Origin: CAZKUN01 sp964555935
GTDB lineage: Bacteria; Armatimonadota; Zipacnadia; Zipacnadales; VGFC01
Reading direction: 5' to 3'
Assembly (NCBI GenBank): GCA_964555935.1
Contig: CAZKUN010000191.1
Coordinates: 1-18,164 of the forward strand
DNA length: 18,164 nucleotides
Of the stretch, positions 6,513 through 14,970 are shown piece after piece. The position numbers and the translations under genes were made by a program. Below the pieces are notes generated by a model, which had not been told where the DNA came from, ran no database searches, and saw nothing but the letters and a program-made list of their open reading frames with translations. Each line of letters opens with the position of its first letter. Within the stretch, counting starts at the first letter, position 1.

Positions 6513-7922
6513 TCAGACGCCGAGCGCGTTCTTCAGCGCGATGCCCTTGGCGAGCGTCTCCTCGTACTCCGCAACGGGATCTGAGTCCGCGACGATGCCG
6601 CCCCCCACTTGCCAATGCACGCCCTTCTCATTGATGAGGAACGTGCGGATCACGATGTTGAGATCCATGTCGCCATCAAAACCGATCCACCCAACTGAGC
6701 CCGTGTAGACCGCCCTTTGGGTCGGTTCGAGTTCGTCGATGATCTCCATCGAACGGACTTTGGGAGCCCCCGTGATCGACCCGCCGGGGAAGGTCGCCTT
6801 CAGCAACTCCGCGACGGAGCGCTCGTCATGCAACTTGCCCACGACTGTGCTGACGAGGTGGTGAACGGTCGCGTAGCTCTCAAGCGTCAGAAGCTCAGGC
6901 ACCTTCACTGATCCATAGCTGCAGACGCGGCCGAGGTCATTCCGCTCCAGGTCCACGATCATCACGAGTTCGGCGCGGTCCTTCTCGCTGTTCAGAAGCT
7001 CCTCAGCCAGCCGCGCGTCTTCCTCTGGGGTCATACCTCGCGGACGCGTGCCTTTGATCGGCCGCGTGGTGATGGTATCGTCCTCGACCTGCAGGAAGCG
7101 CTCCGGCGAGTGACTCGCGACGACGCCGTCGTCGAAGCCCAGGTACGCGGCGAAGGGCGCTGGGTTGATCTCTCGCGCTCGGCGATAGAGCTGCCACGGG
7201 TGGCAGAGAAGCTCGGCCGAAAACCGCTGGGACAGATTCACCTGGAAGATATCGCCGGCGGCGATGTACTCCTTGGCCCGCGCAACGGCCGCGATGTAGT
7301 CCTCCGGTTCGAAGTTGCCGACCATGTTCCGGCCGCATGGTCCTTCGGGCGGCGGGAGGGACTCATTGTCTCTCTCAAGCAGCGCCATCAGCGCATACGC
7401 CCGCTCCTCGGCCGGTGGCCTGCCCGGCAGCGCGGGCGCGATCACATACGCCGTATCCTCAAGGCTGTCGATGGCGAGGATCGCGTCGTAGAAAGCGATG
7501 GCAAGGTCGGGGAAGTCGAGGTCGTCGATGGCTGTCCGCGGCAGACGCTCAACGTGGTGGCAGAGGTCGTAGGAGAAGTACCCAACCGCGCCGCCCATGA
7601 ACGGGACGGGACCGGGGCAGCGGGGCACGCGGTAGCGCTCGAGCAACTCGCCGAGGACATCGAACGGATTGCCCTCGTGGAGTGTCGAACCTGTCCCATC
7701 TTCCCAACTGTGGATCGCTCCGTTTTTCGAGCGCAGCATCGCGAAGGGGTTGCAGCCGATGAACGAGTAGCGGCCCTGCCCGCTAAAATCCCGGCCGCCG
7801 TCGAGGAAGAACGGGTCGAGCTGATCCAGAAGCCCCTCGAACGCGGTGGCAGGATCAGGTGCGGGCGACACCTGGCGGATCAGAGGCGCCATCGCGGCCG
7901 AACTCGGGTCACGCATCGGCAC
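6513..7922 (-). CDS. pabB: aminodeoxychorismate synthase component I
   Basis: The 469-residue chorismate-binding enzyme combines chorismate with ammonia to give 4-amino-4-deoxychorismate. The family blocks are present: RYSFIGCNPF (51-60), DIFQVNLSQRF (224-234), SHSPERFL (270-277), MIVDLERNDLGR and GGSITGAPKVRSMEIIDE. The segment PIKGTRPRG has lysine at residue 290; PabB enzymes carry this lysine (PIKGT) where anthranilate synthase TrpE has alanine (PIAGT), so PabB is favoured over TrpE. Start: GTG at 7922 or ATG two codons on (7916); no strong ribosome binding site decides between them. It lies 63 bp after purF and 14 bp before pabA. Confidence 0.93.
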   Translation of the reverse strand: MPMRDPSSAAMAPLIRQVSPAPDPATAFEGLLDQLDPFFLDGGRDFSGQGRYSFIGCNPFAMLRSKNGAIHSWEDGTGSTLHEGNPFDVLGELLERYRVPRCPGPVPFMGGAVGYFSYDLCHHVERLPRTAIDDLDFPDLAIAFYDAILAIDSLEDTAYVIAPALPGRPPAEERAYALMALLERDNESLPPPEGPCGRNMVGNFEPEDYIAAVARAKEYIAAGDIFQVNLSQRFSAELLCHPWQLYRRAREINPAPFAAYLGFDDGVVASHSPERFLQVEDDTITTRPIKGTRPRGMTPEEDARLAEELLNSEKDRAELVMIVDLERNDLGRVCSYGSVKVPELLTLESYATVHHLVSTVVGKLHDERSVAELLKATFPGGSITGAPKVRSMEIIDELEPTQRAVYTGSVGWIGFDGDMDLNIVIRTFLINEKGVHWQVGGGIVADSDPVAEYEETLAKGIALKNALGV

Positions 7923-7985
7923 TGAGGTCTCGCGTCAGGCATGGAGCCCGACAAGTAGAATGGGGACGATTGCACGCGGGCCGCA

Positions 7986-9452
7986 TCAGTCGGTCTGGCC
8001 GACCTTGTCCGTCTCGAGGTCAAACTTGCTGAGTTTCATGTCAGACGGCACCTTGATCGGGTAGCGCTTGTCGAAGCAAGCCGTGCAGAAGTACTTTTTC
8101 GGCAGCCCCGTGGCCGCGACCAAGTTATCCAGCGTCAGGTACGTCAGGCTGTCGGCGCCGATGTGCTTGCAGATATCGGGCACGTCCATCTGCGCCGCGA
8201 TCAGTTCCTTGCGGCCCGCGGACGTGTCGACTCCATAGAAGCACGGGTAGCGGATTGGAGGAGATGAGATCCGCAAGTGAATCTCCCTCGCGCCCGCCTC
8301 CCGCATGAGAGCGATCTCCTGCTTCGTCGTGGTGCCTCGCACAACCGAGTCGTCAATCAGCACCACTCGCCGCCCGGCAAGGGTCTCTCGTAGCGGTGTC
8401 AGCTTCAAGCGAACGCCCTGTTCGCGCAACCTCTGGTCGGGGCTAATGAACGTGCGAAAGATGTACCGGTTCTTGATGAACGCTTCCTGGTACGGGATCT
8501 TGGCCACCTGGGCGTAGCCGATGGCGTGAGGGATCGCGCTTTCGGGAACGCCGGCGCAGATGTCAGCGTCGGTCGGGTCCTGCTGCGCGAGCAGCCGCCC
8601 CATGCCCTGGCGGCACAGATAGATCGACTTCCCATACATGTGGCTGTCAGGCCGCGCAAAGTAGATGTACTCGAAGATGCAGACCGACTTGCGCTCCATC
8701 GGGATTGCCTGGAACTCGCGCAACCCATCAGCGTCGATGACGACGATTTCGCCGGGCTCCACCTCGCGCATGTACTCCGCGCCAACCGTGTAGAACGCGC
8801 AATCCTCAGACGAGATGACATACTTCCCCGTGCCGTTCAGCCGGCCCACGCACAGCGGGCGCACGCCATTCGCATCGCGAGCGCCGATCAGCTTATCCGG
8901 GCCAATGACCCCGATCGAGTAGGCGCCTCGCATCTTCGTCATGGCGTCCGCTACGGCGTCCTCCAGCGTATCGGCGGCGGAGCGCGCGATCAGTTCCACC
9001 ATGATAGCCGTATCGCTCGTTGCGTCGAACTCTACGCCCTCGGCCTCAAGCTCGGCCTTGAGCTCCGAGTAGTTCACCAAGTTCCCGTTGTGACCGACGG
9101 CGAACGGGCCGGAGCTGTGCATGCCTTGCATCGGCTGGGCGTTTTCGATCGTGTTGCTACCGGTGGTGGAGTAACGCACGTGCGCGAGGCCGATGTCGCC
9201 CTTGAGTTGAGCGAGCGATTCTTCATCGAATGCCGCGAACGCCAGCCCCATGCCCCGCTGCGAAATGACGTCGTCGCCATCAGCGACGGCGATTCCCGCG
9301 CTCTCCTGCCCTCGGTGTTGCAGGGCGAAGAGAGCGAAGTAGCACTGTCGGGCGACATCTTCGCCGGGAGCGTAAACGCCAAAGACACCGCATGCATCTC
9401 GCCACGGTTTCTCGTCGTAAGGCGGGCAGACTCCGCTCTCAGAGCAGGTCAC
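7986..9452 (-). CDS. purF: amidophosphoribosyltransferase, iron-sulfur type
   Basis: PurF makes phosphoribosylamine from PRPP and glutamine, the first committed step of purine synthesis. The 488-residue sequence has a short N-terminal propeptide ending just before C21 (RDACGVFGVY), the glutaminase nucleophile, so maturation by cleavage before C21 is expected. The PRPP site is VVLIDDSVVRGTT (363-375). Cysteines at 258, 404, 456 and 459 (the last two as CTAC) match the four [4Fe-4S] ligands of the Bacillus-type enzyme, which the E. coli type lacks. The start is GTG at 9452 with GGAGGG nine bases upstream. It lies between purE (49 bp) and pabB (63 bp). Confidence 0.97.
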   Translation of the reverse strand: MTCSESGVCPPYDEKPWRDACGVFGVYAPGEDVARQCYFALFALQHRGQESAGIAVADGDDVISQRGMGLAFAAFDEESLAQLKGDIGLAHVRYSTTGSNTIENAQPMQGMHSSGPFAVGHNGNLVNYSELKAELEAEGVEFDATSDTAIMVELIARSAADTLEDAVADAMTKMRGAYSIGVIGPDKLIGARDANGVRPLCVGRLNGTGKYVISSEDCAFYTVGAEYMREVEPGEIVVIDADGLREFQAIPMERKSVCIFEYIYFARPDSHMYGKSIYLCRQGMGRLLAQQDPTDADICAGVPESAIPHAIGYAQVAKIPYQEAFIKNRYIFRTFISPDQRLREQGVRLKLTPLRETLAGRRVVLIDDSVVRGTTTKQEIALMREAGAREIHLRISSPPIRYPCFYGVDTSAGRKELIAAQMDVPDICKHIGADSLTYLTLDNLVAATGLPKKYFCTACFDKRYPIKVPSDMKLSKFDLETDKVGQTD

Positions 9453-9501
9453 GTTATGTAGCCCTCCGGGCTAAGGCGTGGTGTTGCGCTACAAGGGCCG
9501 A

Positions 9502-9987
9502 TCAGTCGTAGACGACCTCTGAACCCAGTATCTTCTCTGCGTTGTCATCGCGCGCTTGCTGGATCCTCGCCGCGACATCGGCGTCCGTCACGCCGATGAT
9601 CTGCGCCGCCAGCATCCCCGCGTTCTTCGAACCGTTCACGCCAACCGTCGCGACCGGAATTCCGCTTGGCATTTGCACGGTCGCGTAAAGCGCGTCGATG
9701 CCGTTGAGCGCGCCGCTGGAGATCGGGACGCCAATGATCGGCAGCGTCGTCCGCGCGGCCAGCGCCCCCGCCAAATGGGCCGCCATTCCCGCGCCGGCGA
9801 TGATAACGGCGATCCCACGATCGCGCGCCGTATCGGCGTATTCCGCCGCGGCGTCAGGCGTGCGATGGGCGGACAGAACCCTGACTTCGACCTCAATACC
9901 GAGACTCGTCAGCACGTCACTTGCGCCGCGCATCGTGTCGGCGTCAGACGTGCTTCCCATTAGTATTCCAACACGAGGAACTCCCAC
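9502..9987 (-). CDS. purE: 5-(carboxyamino)imidazole ribonucleotide mutase, class I PurE
   Basis: The 161-residue product has the PurE signature blocks: GILMGSTSDADTM (8-20), SAHRTPD (39-45), GAGMAAHLAGALAA and GVPISSGALNGIDAL. Class I enzymes convert N5-CAIR to CAIR and normally work with PurK, which makes N5-CAIR; no purK is seen in this window. The start is GTG at 9987, supported by GGAGG six bases before it. An internal ATG at the tenth codon would cut into the first conserved strand. It follows purD by only 15 bp. Confidence 0.96.
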   Translation of the reverse strand: MGVPRVGILMGSTSDADTMRGASDVLTSLGIEVEVRVLSAHRTPDAAAEYADTARDRGIAVIIAGAGMAAHLAGALAARTTLPIIGVPISSGALNGIDALYATVQMPSGIPVATVGVNGSKNAGMLAAQIIGVTDADVAARIQQARDDNAEKILGSEVVYD

Positions 9988-10002
9988 AGGTCTCCTCCAG
10001 AT

Positions 10003-11283
10003 TCAACTCTCGAGATCAGCCAACGCGCGGTGCGCGATATCGCCGCGCGAACACGCGCCCTCAAACTCAATCCGCCCCACGCCTTGGTACGCCAGGTCGA
10101 TCGTCGCGCGAAGATCCGGGCCGGTCGCCGTCACTCCCAGAACCCGGCCGCCGTTGGTGCAGAGAACGCCGTCTTTCATCGCCGTCCCAGCGTGGAAGAC
10201 CGTAACGCCGTCGATCTCCTCGGCGGCGTCGACGCCGCGTATCGGCTTGCCCTTCTCGTATGAACCAGGATAGCCGCCCGAGGCCATCACCACGCAGACA
10301 CACGCCTCATTCGTCCAGGGCAGCTCAACTTCGCTCAGCCGCCCCTCCGCCGCCGCAAGCATTACCTCGGCGAGATCGCCGCCAACGGTCGGCAGGATGA
10401 CCTGGGTCTCAGGGTCGCCAAAACGCGCGTTGTACTCGAGGAGTTCGGGCCCTTTGTCGGTGAGGATGACGCCCGCGTATAGGCAGCCCGTGTACGGCAT
10501 GCCCTCCGCGGCCATGGCGTCGATGGTCGGCTTGACCAGGTCGTCGACAAGCGAATCGAAGAATTCGCGGTCGACCGCCGGAACGGGGGTGTAGCATCCC
10601 ATCCCGCCGGTATTCGGGCCCGTGTCGCCCTCGCCGATCCGCTTGTGGTCTTGCGACGGGGGCAGCGGCAGCACGGTCTCGCCATCTGTGATCACGAGGA
10701 CCGAGACTTCCGGCCCGACCAGGCACTCCTCGATGACGATGCGCTCGCCCGCCTTACCGTGGAGCTTCTGCACCATGCACTCGTCGACAGCCGTGAGCGC
10801 CTCGTCAAGCTCGGTGGCGACTGTCACGCCTTTGCCGAAGGCGTCTCCGTCGGCCTTGACGACAATCGGCAGCTCCGCCGTCTTCAGATAGGCCTTCGCC
10901 GCATCGGCGTCGTCGAAGACCTCAAAACCCTTCTTGCTGATCCCATGCCGCTCCAGGATCTGATCGGTGAACGCCTTGCTGCCTTCAAGCTGCGCAGCGG
11001 CTTTCGACGGGCCGAACACCGTCAGCCCACGCGCGCGGAACTCATCCACCACGCCCATGATCAGCGGCCGTTCCGGGCCGATAATGGTGAGATCGATTCC
11101 GTTGTCCTCCGCGAAATCGGCCAGCCCCGGGATGTCCTCGGCATCGAGCACAACAAGATGCGCGTGCTGCGCGATGCCCGCGTTGCCGGGCGCGCAGAAG
11201 ACCTCGTGGTCGCCCGGGCTCTGGGCGAACTTCCAGACGAGAGTGTGTTCTCGACCGCCGGAACCAACGACCAGTATCCTCAT
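10003..11283 (-). CDS. purD: phosphoribosylamine-glycine ligase (GAR synthetase)
   Basis: PurD is an ATP-grasp ligase joining glycine to phosphoribosylamine, the product of PurF. The 426 residues are normal length. Visible are GSGGREH (8-14), VFGPSKAAAQLEGSKAF (89-105), the ATP-grasp loop VVKADGDAFGKGV (141-153), SQDHKRIGEGDTGPNTGGMG and the metal-binding EYNARFGDPETQ. The loop is slightly unusual: most family members read KADGLAAGKG, here DAF replaces LAA, but the glycines and lysine of GKG are kept. ATG at 11283; the only upstream purine-rich stretch (AGGGAG) is rather far. It sits 39 bp after dnaB and starts the purine part of the cluster. Confidence 0.97.
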   Translation of the reverse strand: MRILVVGSGGREHTLVWKFAQSPGDHEVFCAPGNAGIAQHAHLVVLDAEDIPGLADFAEDNGIDLTIIGPERPLIMGVVDEFRARGLTVFGPSKAAAQLEGSKAFTDQILERHGISKKGFEVFDDADAAKAYLKTAELPIVVKADGDAFGKGVTVATELDEALTAVDECMVQKLHGKAGERIVIEECLVGPEVSVLVITDGETVLPLPPSQDHKRIGEGDTGPNTGGMGCYTPVPAVDREFFDSLVDDLVKPTIDAMAAEGMPYTGCLYAGVILTDKGPELLEYNARFGDPETQVILPTVGGDLAEVMLAAAEGRLSEVELPWTNEACVCVVMASGGYPGSYEKGKPIRGVDAAEEIDGVTVFHAGTAMKDGVLCTNGGRVLGVTATGPDLRATIDLAYQGVGRIEFEGACSRGDIAHRALADLES

Positions 11284-11322
11284 CGGCGCAATTCACTCCC
11301 TGGCGTGGACGTGCCCACAGAC

Positions 11323-12762
11323 CTACCCGTGAGGCCCGCCGCGGCGATCTCGATCGAAGAACGTTCGGAACTTGGGGTGGAACATAACCTCAACCGCGCC
11401 AACGGGCCCCGTGCGGTGCTTTTGGATGATGATCTCGGCTTCTTCCGGTCCGTGGTCATCGTGGGTCGCCTGCTGTTGAGGGGTCTCGCCGCCGCCCTTG
11501 CCCGCGTCCTCGGCCTCTTTGCGGCGCTCGTAGTACTTCGGCCTGTACAGGAAGGCAACCAGATCAGCCTCAGCCTCGATGGCGCCACTTTCCGCGAGGT
11601 CTGACAGCATCGGACGCTTGTCCTCGCGCCGCTCAACGCCACGGCTGAGCTGAGAGCAGCAGACGACAGGGATGTCCAGCTCCCTCGCCATGCTCTTCAT
11701 CGACCGCGTAAGCATCGCCAGCTCCTGGTGGCGATTCTCGCTGTTGCGGTCGCCGGCGGACGCGAGCTGGAGGTAGTCCATGATCAGGAGCCCGATGTTG
11801 TGCTCGGCCTTCAGGCGCCGCGCCTTGGAGCGCATCTCCATGATCGAGATGCCCGGCGTGTCGTCGATGACGATCGGGCACTCGGGGAGCACGGCGAGAG
11901 CGTTGGCGATGCGGCCCCAGTCGTCTTCTTCGGCCTGGCCGCGACGGAGGCGGAACGCATCGACGCGCGCGTAGGAGCACAGCAACTGCTCCGCGACCTG
12001 CATCTGCGACATCTCAAGACTGAAGATGCCCACGGGGACCTTCTCCGCCGATGTCGCCGCGCCCAACGCAAAGCTGGTGAGGCAGAGCGAACTCTTGCCC
12101 ATCGACGGACGCCCGGCGACGATGACGAGGTTGCCCTTCTGCAGGCCACCCGTCCATTCATCCATCGCCGCGAGCCCGGTCGTTACGCCCTGGAGTTGAC
12201 CCTTGTTGTGATGGGTCTGGTCGAGGATCTCGAAGGTGTGCTCAACCGCGCCACCGATGTGCTGGAAGTCGCGGCTGATGTTACGCGAGGCAATCTCGAA
12301 GATGCCCTGCTCCGCGGCGTCCAGCGCCAGACGGACATCCGCAGGGTTCTCGTACGCCTTGCCCGCGATATCCATCCCGGCGGTAATGAGCTTGCGAAGC
12401 AGCGACTTCTCAGCCACGATCGTGGCATAGCGGGCGACGTGCGCGGCCGTCGGCACCTCCCCCAGCAGGGACGTAAGGTACTCGGTCCCTCCGACATCGC
12501 CCAGCGTGTCTTCGCGGCGCAGTTCAGCGGATACGGTGATGAGGTCGACCGGCTCGTTGCGGCGGTCGACCGCTGTCATGGCGCGAAAGATCCCGCGGTG
12601 AGCTTCCCGGTAGAAGTCCGCGTCCTCAAGAAGGGACAGGGCCCGAGCCGCCGCGGCGGGCTCCAGGAGCATGGAGCCCAGCGTCGCCTGCTCGGCGGCC
12701 AGGTCCTGAGGAGGGACCCTTGGGATTTCGCTCTCCGCCCCGTCTGCGGCGAACAGCTGCAT
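11323..12762 (-). CDS. dnaB: replicative DNA helicase
   Basis: DnaB is the hexameric 5'-3' helicase at the replication fork. The 479-residue protein has the N-terminal domain (about 15-120), the linker, and the RecA-like domain with Walker A GRPSMGKS (217-224), Walker B LLIMDYLQL (325-333), CSQLSRGVERR (369-379) and DLAESGAIEAEAD (388-400). No intein interrupts Walker A, a common insertion site in this gene. The stretch after FLYRPKYY (about 411-440) is longer and more charged than usual before EIIIQKHRTGP. The start is ATG at 12762 with GGAGG six bases upstream. It lies 52 bp after rplI, a common bacterial pairing. Confidence 0.97.
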   Translation of the reverse strand: MQLFAADGAESEIPRVPPQDLAAEQATLGSMLLEPAAAARALSLLEDADFYREAHRGIFRAMTAVDRRNEPVDLITVSAELRREDTLGDVGGTEYLTSLLGEVPTAAHVARYATIVAEKSLLRKLITAGMDIAGKAYENPADVRLALDAAEQGIFEIASRNISRDFQHIGGAVEHTFEILDQTHHNKGQLQGVTTGLAAMDEWTGGLQKGNLVIVAGRPSMGKSSLCLTSFALGAATSAEKVPVGIFSLEMSQMQVAEQLLCSYARVDAFRLRRGQAEEDDWGRIANALAVLPECPIVIDDTPGISIMEMRSKARRLKAEHNIGLLIMDYLQLASAGDRNSENRHQELAMLTRSMKSMARELDIPVVCCSQLSRGVERREDKRPMLSDLAESGAIEAEADLVAFLYRPKYYERRKEAEDAGKGGGETPQQQATHDDHGPEEAEIIIQKHRTGPVGAVEVMFHPKFRTFFDRDRRGGPHG

Positions 12763-12814
12763 CAATGGCCTCCGCGACTACACGACTTATTCGGACTCGA
12801 ACCACGGACGCAAT

Positions 12815-13486
12815 CTAGCCTTCCGGCTTTTCATCTTCGTCGGCGGCTTCCTCAACAGCCTCTTCGGCCACGGGCTCGTCGCCTTCGGATTCATCGCCTT
12901 CGGCAGCGTCGGCATCATCCGCGGCTTCGGCATCCTCGACGTCGTCCTCGGCTGTTCCGAGATCGCCAGGCTTGGTGTGCGCGGTGGCCTCTGCCTCCGC
13001 CAATGCTTCGGCCTCTTCCCGCGCGATGTCATCTGGGTCCACGTCGGCCGTGACCGTCACTGCCAATTGGACATCAACGCCCTTGTAGAGCTGCGCCGTG
13101 ATGAGGTAGTCCCCAACTTCACGGATCGACTGAGCCAGCGTGATGCGCCGGCGATCGATCTCGAAGTCCTTCTGCTCGGCCAGCGCGTCGGCGATCTGCT
13201 GGGTGGTGACGCTCCCGTGCAGACGGCCCTGCGTCCCGCCCTTCGCCAAGATCTGCAGCGGCTCCGCTCGCAACTGCTCGGCGAGTTCGCCGGCCTTGTC
13301 CGCTTTGCCGACTTCGCGCTTGGCAATCGAACCACGACGCAGTTCGAGTTGACGCTTGGCGCCGCGCGTCGCGGGGACGGCCAACTCGCGCGGGATCAGG
13401 TAGTTACGCCCGTAGCCGTCGGCTACTCGCACGACATCGCCTTCGTGACCGAGAGCCTCAACGTCATCCATCAAGATAACTTCCAT
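12815..13486 (-). CDS. rplI: 50S ribosomal protein bL9 with acidic C-terminal tail
   Basis: The N-terminal domain is plain L9: MEVILMDDVEALGHEGDVV, then VADGYGRNYLIPRELAVPAT, the connecting helix and a C-terminal domain (about 75-148, with LHGSVTTQQIADAL). bL9 binds 23S rRNA near the L1 stalk. The usual length is about 150 residues; this one has 223. The extra 70 or so residues are almost entirely Asp, Glu and Ala (for instance EDDVEDAEAADDADAAEGDE) and are probably disordered. AGGAGG lies seven bases before the ATG. It starts 41 bp after the mlaD stop. Confidence 0.95.
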   Translation of the reverse strand: MEVILMDDVEALGHEGDVVRVADGYGRNYLIPRELAVPATRGAKRQLELRRGSIAKREVGKADKAGELAEQLRAEPLQILAKGGTQGRLHGSVTTQQIADALAEQKDFEIDRRRITLAQSIREVGDYLITAQLYKGVDVQLAVTVTADVDPDDIAREEAEALAEAEATAHTKPGDLGTAEDDVEDAEAADDADAAEGDESEGDEPVAEEAVEEAADEDEKPEG

Positions 13487-13527
13487 CGTAAGTCCTCCTG
13501 CTGCGGAAGCCCCATTGGGCTTGCCTA

Positions 13528-14931
13528 TCAGAAATCGAAGTGCCTCCGGGCACCGATGAACGGTTCACTCCCAGATAGCGCTCTGTCAACCCCGAACAGT
13601 AGATCCCACTCCGGATCATACCGGTACTTGCCCTTGATGTCCACCCGGAACTTATCAGGGTCGATAATCTCGGCCTCCGTGGACAGCCTGGGTGACCACT
13701 CTCGGTCATAACCAACACCGACCTCACCTGCCATGAGACCGATGCGCAGCCTTTCGTTGCGGTGATCGAGCGGGAACCCGCGCTGCAGGTCCAGCTTCTC
13801 ACCGCCTCCGCCAAGATCGCGAACCCCCACGCGCCAGAACTCGTCCTTGTGCCGATCCGGATAGAGATCAGCGCCAACGTCTATCCGTCCCGACGATCCA
13901 TCTCCAACGCGGAAGTCTATGTACCCTTCCGCCTCGATAGCTTTGATGCTGTCGCCAAATCTCTCGAAATCAGCCGAAGTCTCGTCCGCGCGCGCCGCGA
14001 TGTTGTCGACATGCTCGAGAACGGATGTTGCTTTCTCCAGCGCCACCGTGGCCTGCCCAGTGGCGTCACGCGCGTTTCCCATGATGTCTCGGATGTCGGT
14101 CTCGGTCTTAGGATCGCCGATAATCTCCTCGACCGTGTCGACCGTCCCCGCGACGCTCTCGCTGGCGTCCACGAGATGCCGACTTATCTCTTCCATGTCC
14201 TCGGGCAGCGTCGTCGTCGCGACCATCGCGTTGATCCCGGCCGCCGTCCGCCGCAGGCTCTGCGAGACCGCGTGCAGGTTGTCAACGATTCCCGTGACCT
14301 TGTCTGTATCTTCCGGCCCCAGGCCCTCAACGAGCGTCAGTGTCTTGTTCGCGATCGCCGAGGCGCTCACCGAGAGCGTCTTCAGGTTCGCGAACGTATC
14401 CTTGAGATTCGCCTGCAACTCCGGGTCGCCCAGAAGCGCATCCAGATTCCCCATGGCCTTGTTAGCCTGATCGGCAATGCTCTCCGCCTGGCTGGCCAGC
14501 GCGTCTATGCCCCCGGGCGCCGATCCGGCGATCTCCTGCGGCGGATCTGTGTCGGCAATCACCGTCCCGGACGGGGTGACCCGCGTCACGCGGACGTGCC
14601 GATCTCCCAGCAGCGTACCCGACGCGACTTGAAACGTATCGCCGTGATACAGCAGCGTTTCGTTTTGGATCCGGATCCGTGCCCACGCCAGGCGGGGCGG
14701 GAACTTCGACGGATGCTCCGCATCCACCACTCCTACCCTGTGGACTTCGCCAACCCGCGCCCCCTGCAGTCGCACAACCGCTCCCTCGGAGAGCCCCAGC
14801 AGATCATCGAAGTAGACGACCACATCGTACGTCCCCCGCAGTATCGACAACCCGCCAAGCTGGCCCCATGCCACGATAGCCACGGCCACCACCAACAGAA
14901 CAACCGCTCCCGCTTTGGCCTCTGAGGTCAC
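13528..14931 (-). CDS. mlaD: MlaD-type MCE protein with C-terminal outer-membrane barrel-like domain
   Basis: The 467-residue protein is the periplasmic lipid-binding part of an Mla-type phospholipid transporter. Parts in order: an inner-membrane anchor (about 7-23), one MCE domain (about 34-120, with GLSEGAVVRLQGARVGEV and SGTLLGDRHV), a long helical region rich in Ala, Asp and Glu (about 140-335), and a beta-rich C-terminal domain (about 336-467). That last domain has alternating aromatic/hydrophobic strands (RIDVGADLYPD, EFWRVGVRDLG, RLRIGLMAGEVGVGYD, RVDIKGKYRY, EPFIGARRHFDF) and ends in Phe, like outer-membrane barrels. E. coli MlaD is much shorter (about 180 residues) and lacks the helical and barrel parts; a similar long form is known in the diderm Firmicute Veillonella. 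The start is GTG at 14931 with GGGGGA upstream. It is 39 bp after mlaF. Confidence 0.92.
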   Translation of the reverse strand: MTSEAKAGAVVLLVVAVAIVAWGQLGGLSILRGTYDVVVYFDDLLGLSEGAVVRLQGARVGEVHRVGVVDAEHPSKFPPRLAWARIRIQNETLLYHGDTFQVASGTLLGDRHVRVTRVTPSGTVIADTDPPQEIAGSAPGGIDALASQAESIADQANKAMGNLDALLGDPELQANLKDTFANLKTLSVSASAIANKTLTLVEGLGPEDTDKVTGIVDNLHAVSQSLRRTAAGINAMVATTTLPEDMEEISRHLVDASESVAGTVDTVEEIIGDPKTETDIRDIMGNARDATGQATVALEKATSVLEHVDNIAARADETSADFERFGDSIKAIEAEGYIDFRVGDGSSGRIDVGADLYPDRHKDEFWRVGVRDLGGGGEKLDLQRGFPLDHRNERLRIGLMAGEVGVGYDREWSPRLSTEAEIIDPDKFRVDIKGKYRYDPEWDLLFGVDRALSGSEPFIGARRHFDF

Positions 14932-14970
14932 CGTTCTGATCCCCCACGAGATAGTCTCTCGGCTGATCGT

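Noticed and set aside
11323..12762. Possible intein in dnaB
   Set aside because: Walker A and neighbouring motifs are continuous and total length is normal; only a modest charged loop is longer than usual.
12785..12815. T-arm-like sequence (RC gtggttcgagtcc) between rplI and dnaB
   Set aside because: The flanking bases do not form a T-stem and there is no room for a tRNA between the two genes.
11728..13053. Long plus-strand open frame of 441 codons
   Set aside because: It lies opposite dnaB and rplI, whose products are unmistakable; its translation is Arg-rich and low-complexity, as expected for a high-GC shadow frame.
13762..14925. Plus-strand open frame of 387 codons opposite mlaD
   Set aside because: Shadow of mlaD: composition is Arg/His-rich and it has no recognisable domain or ribosome binding site.
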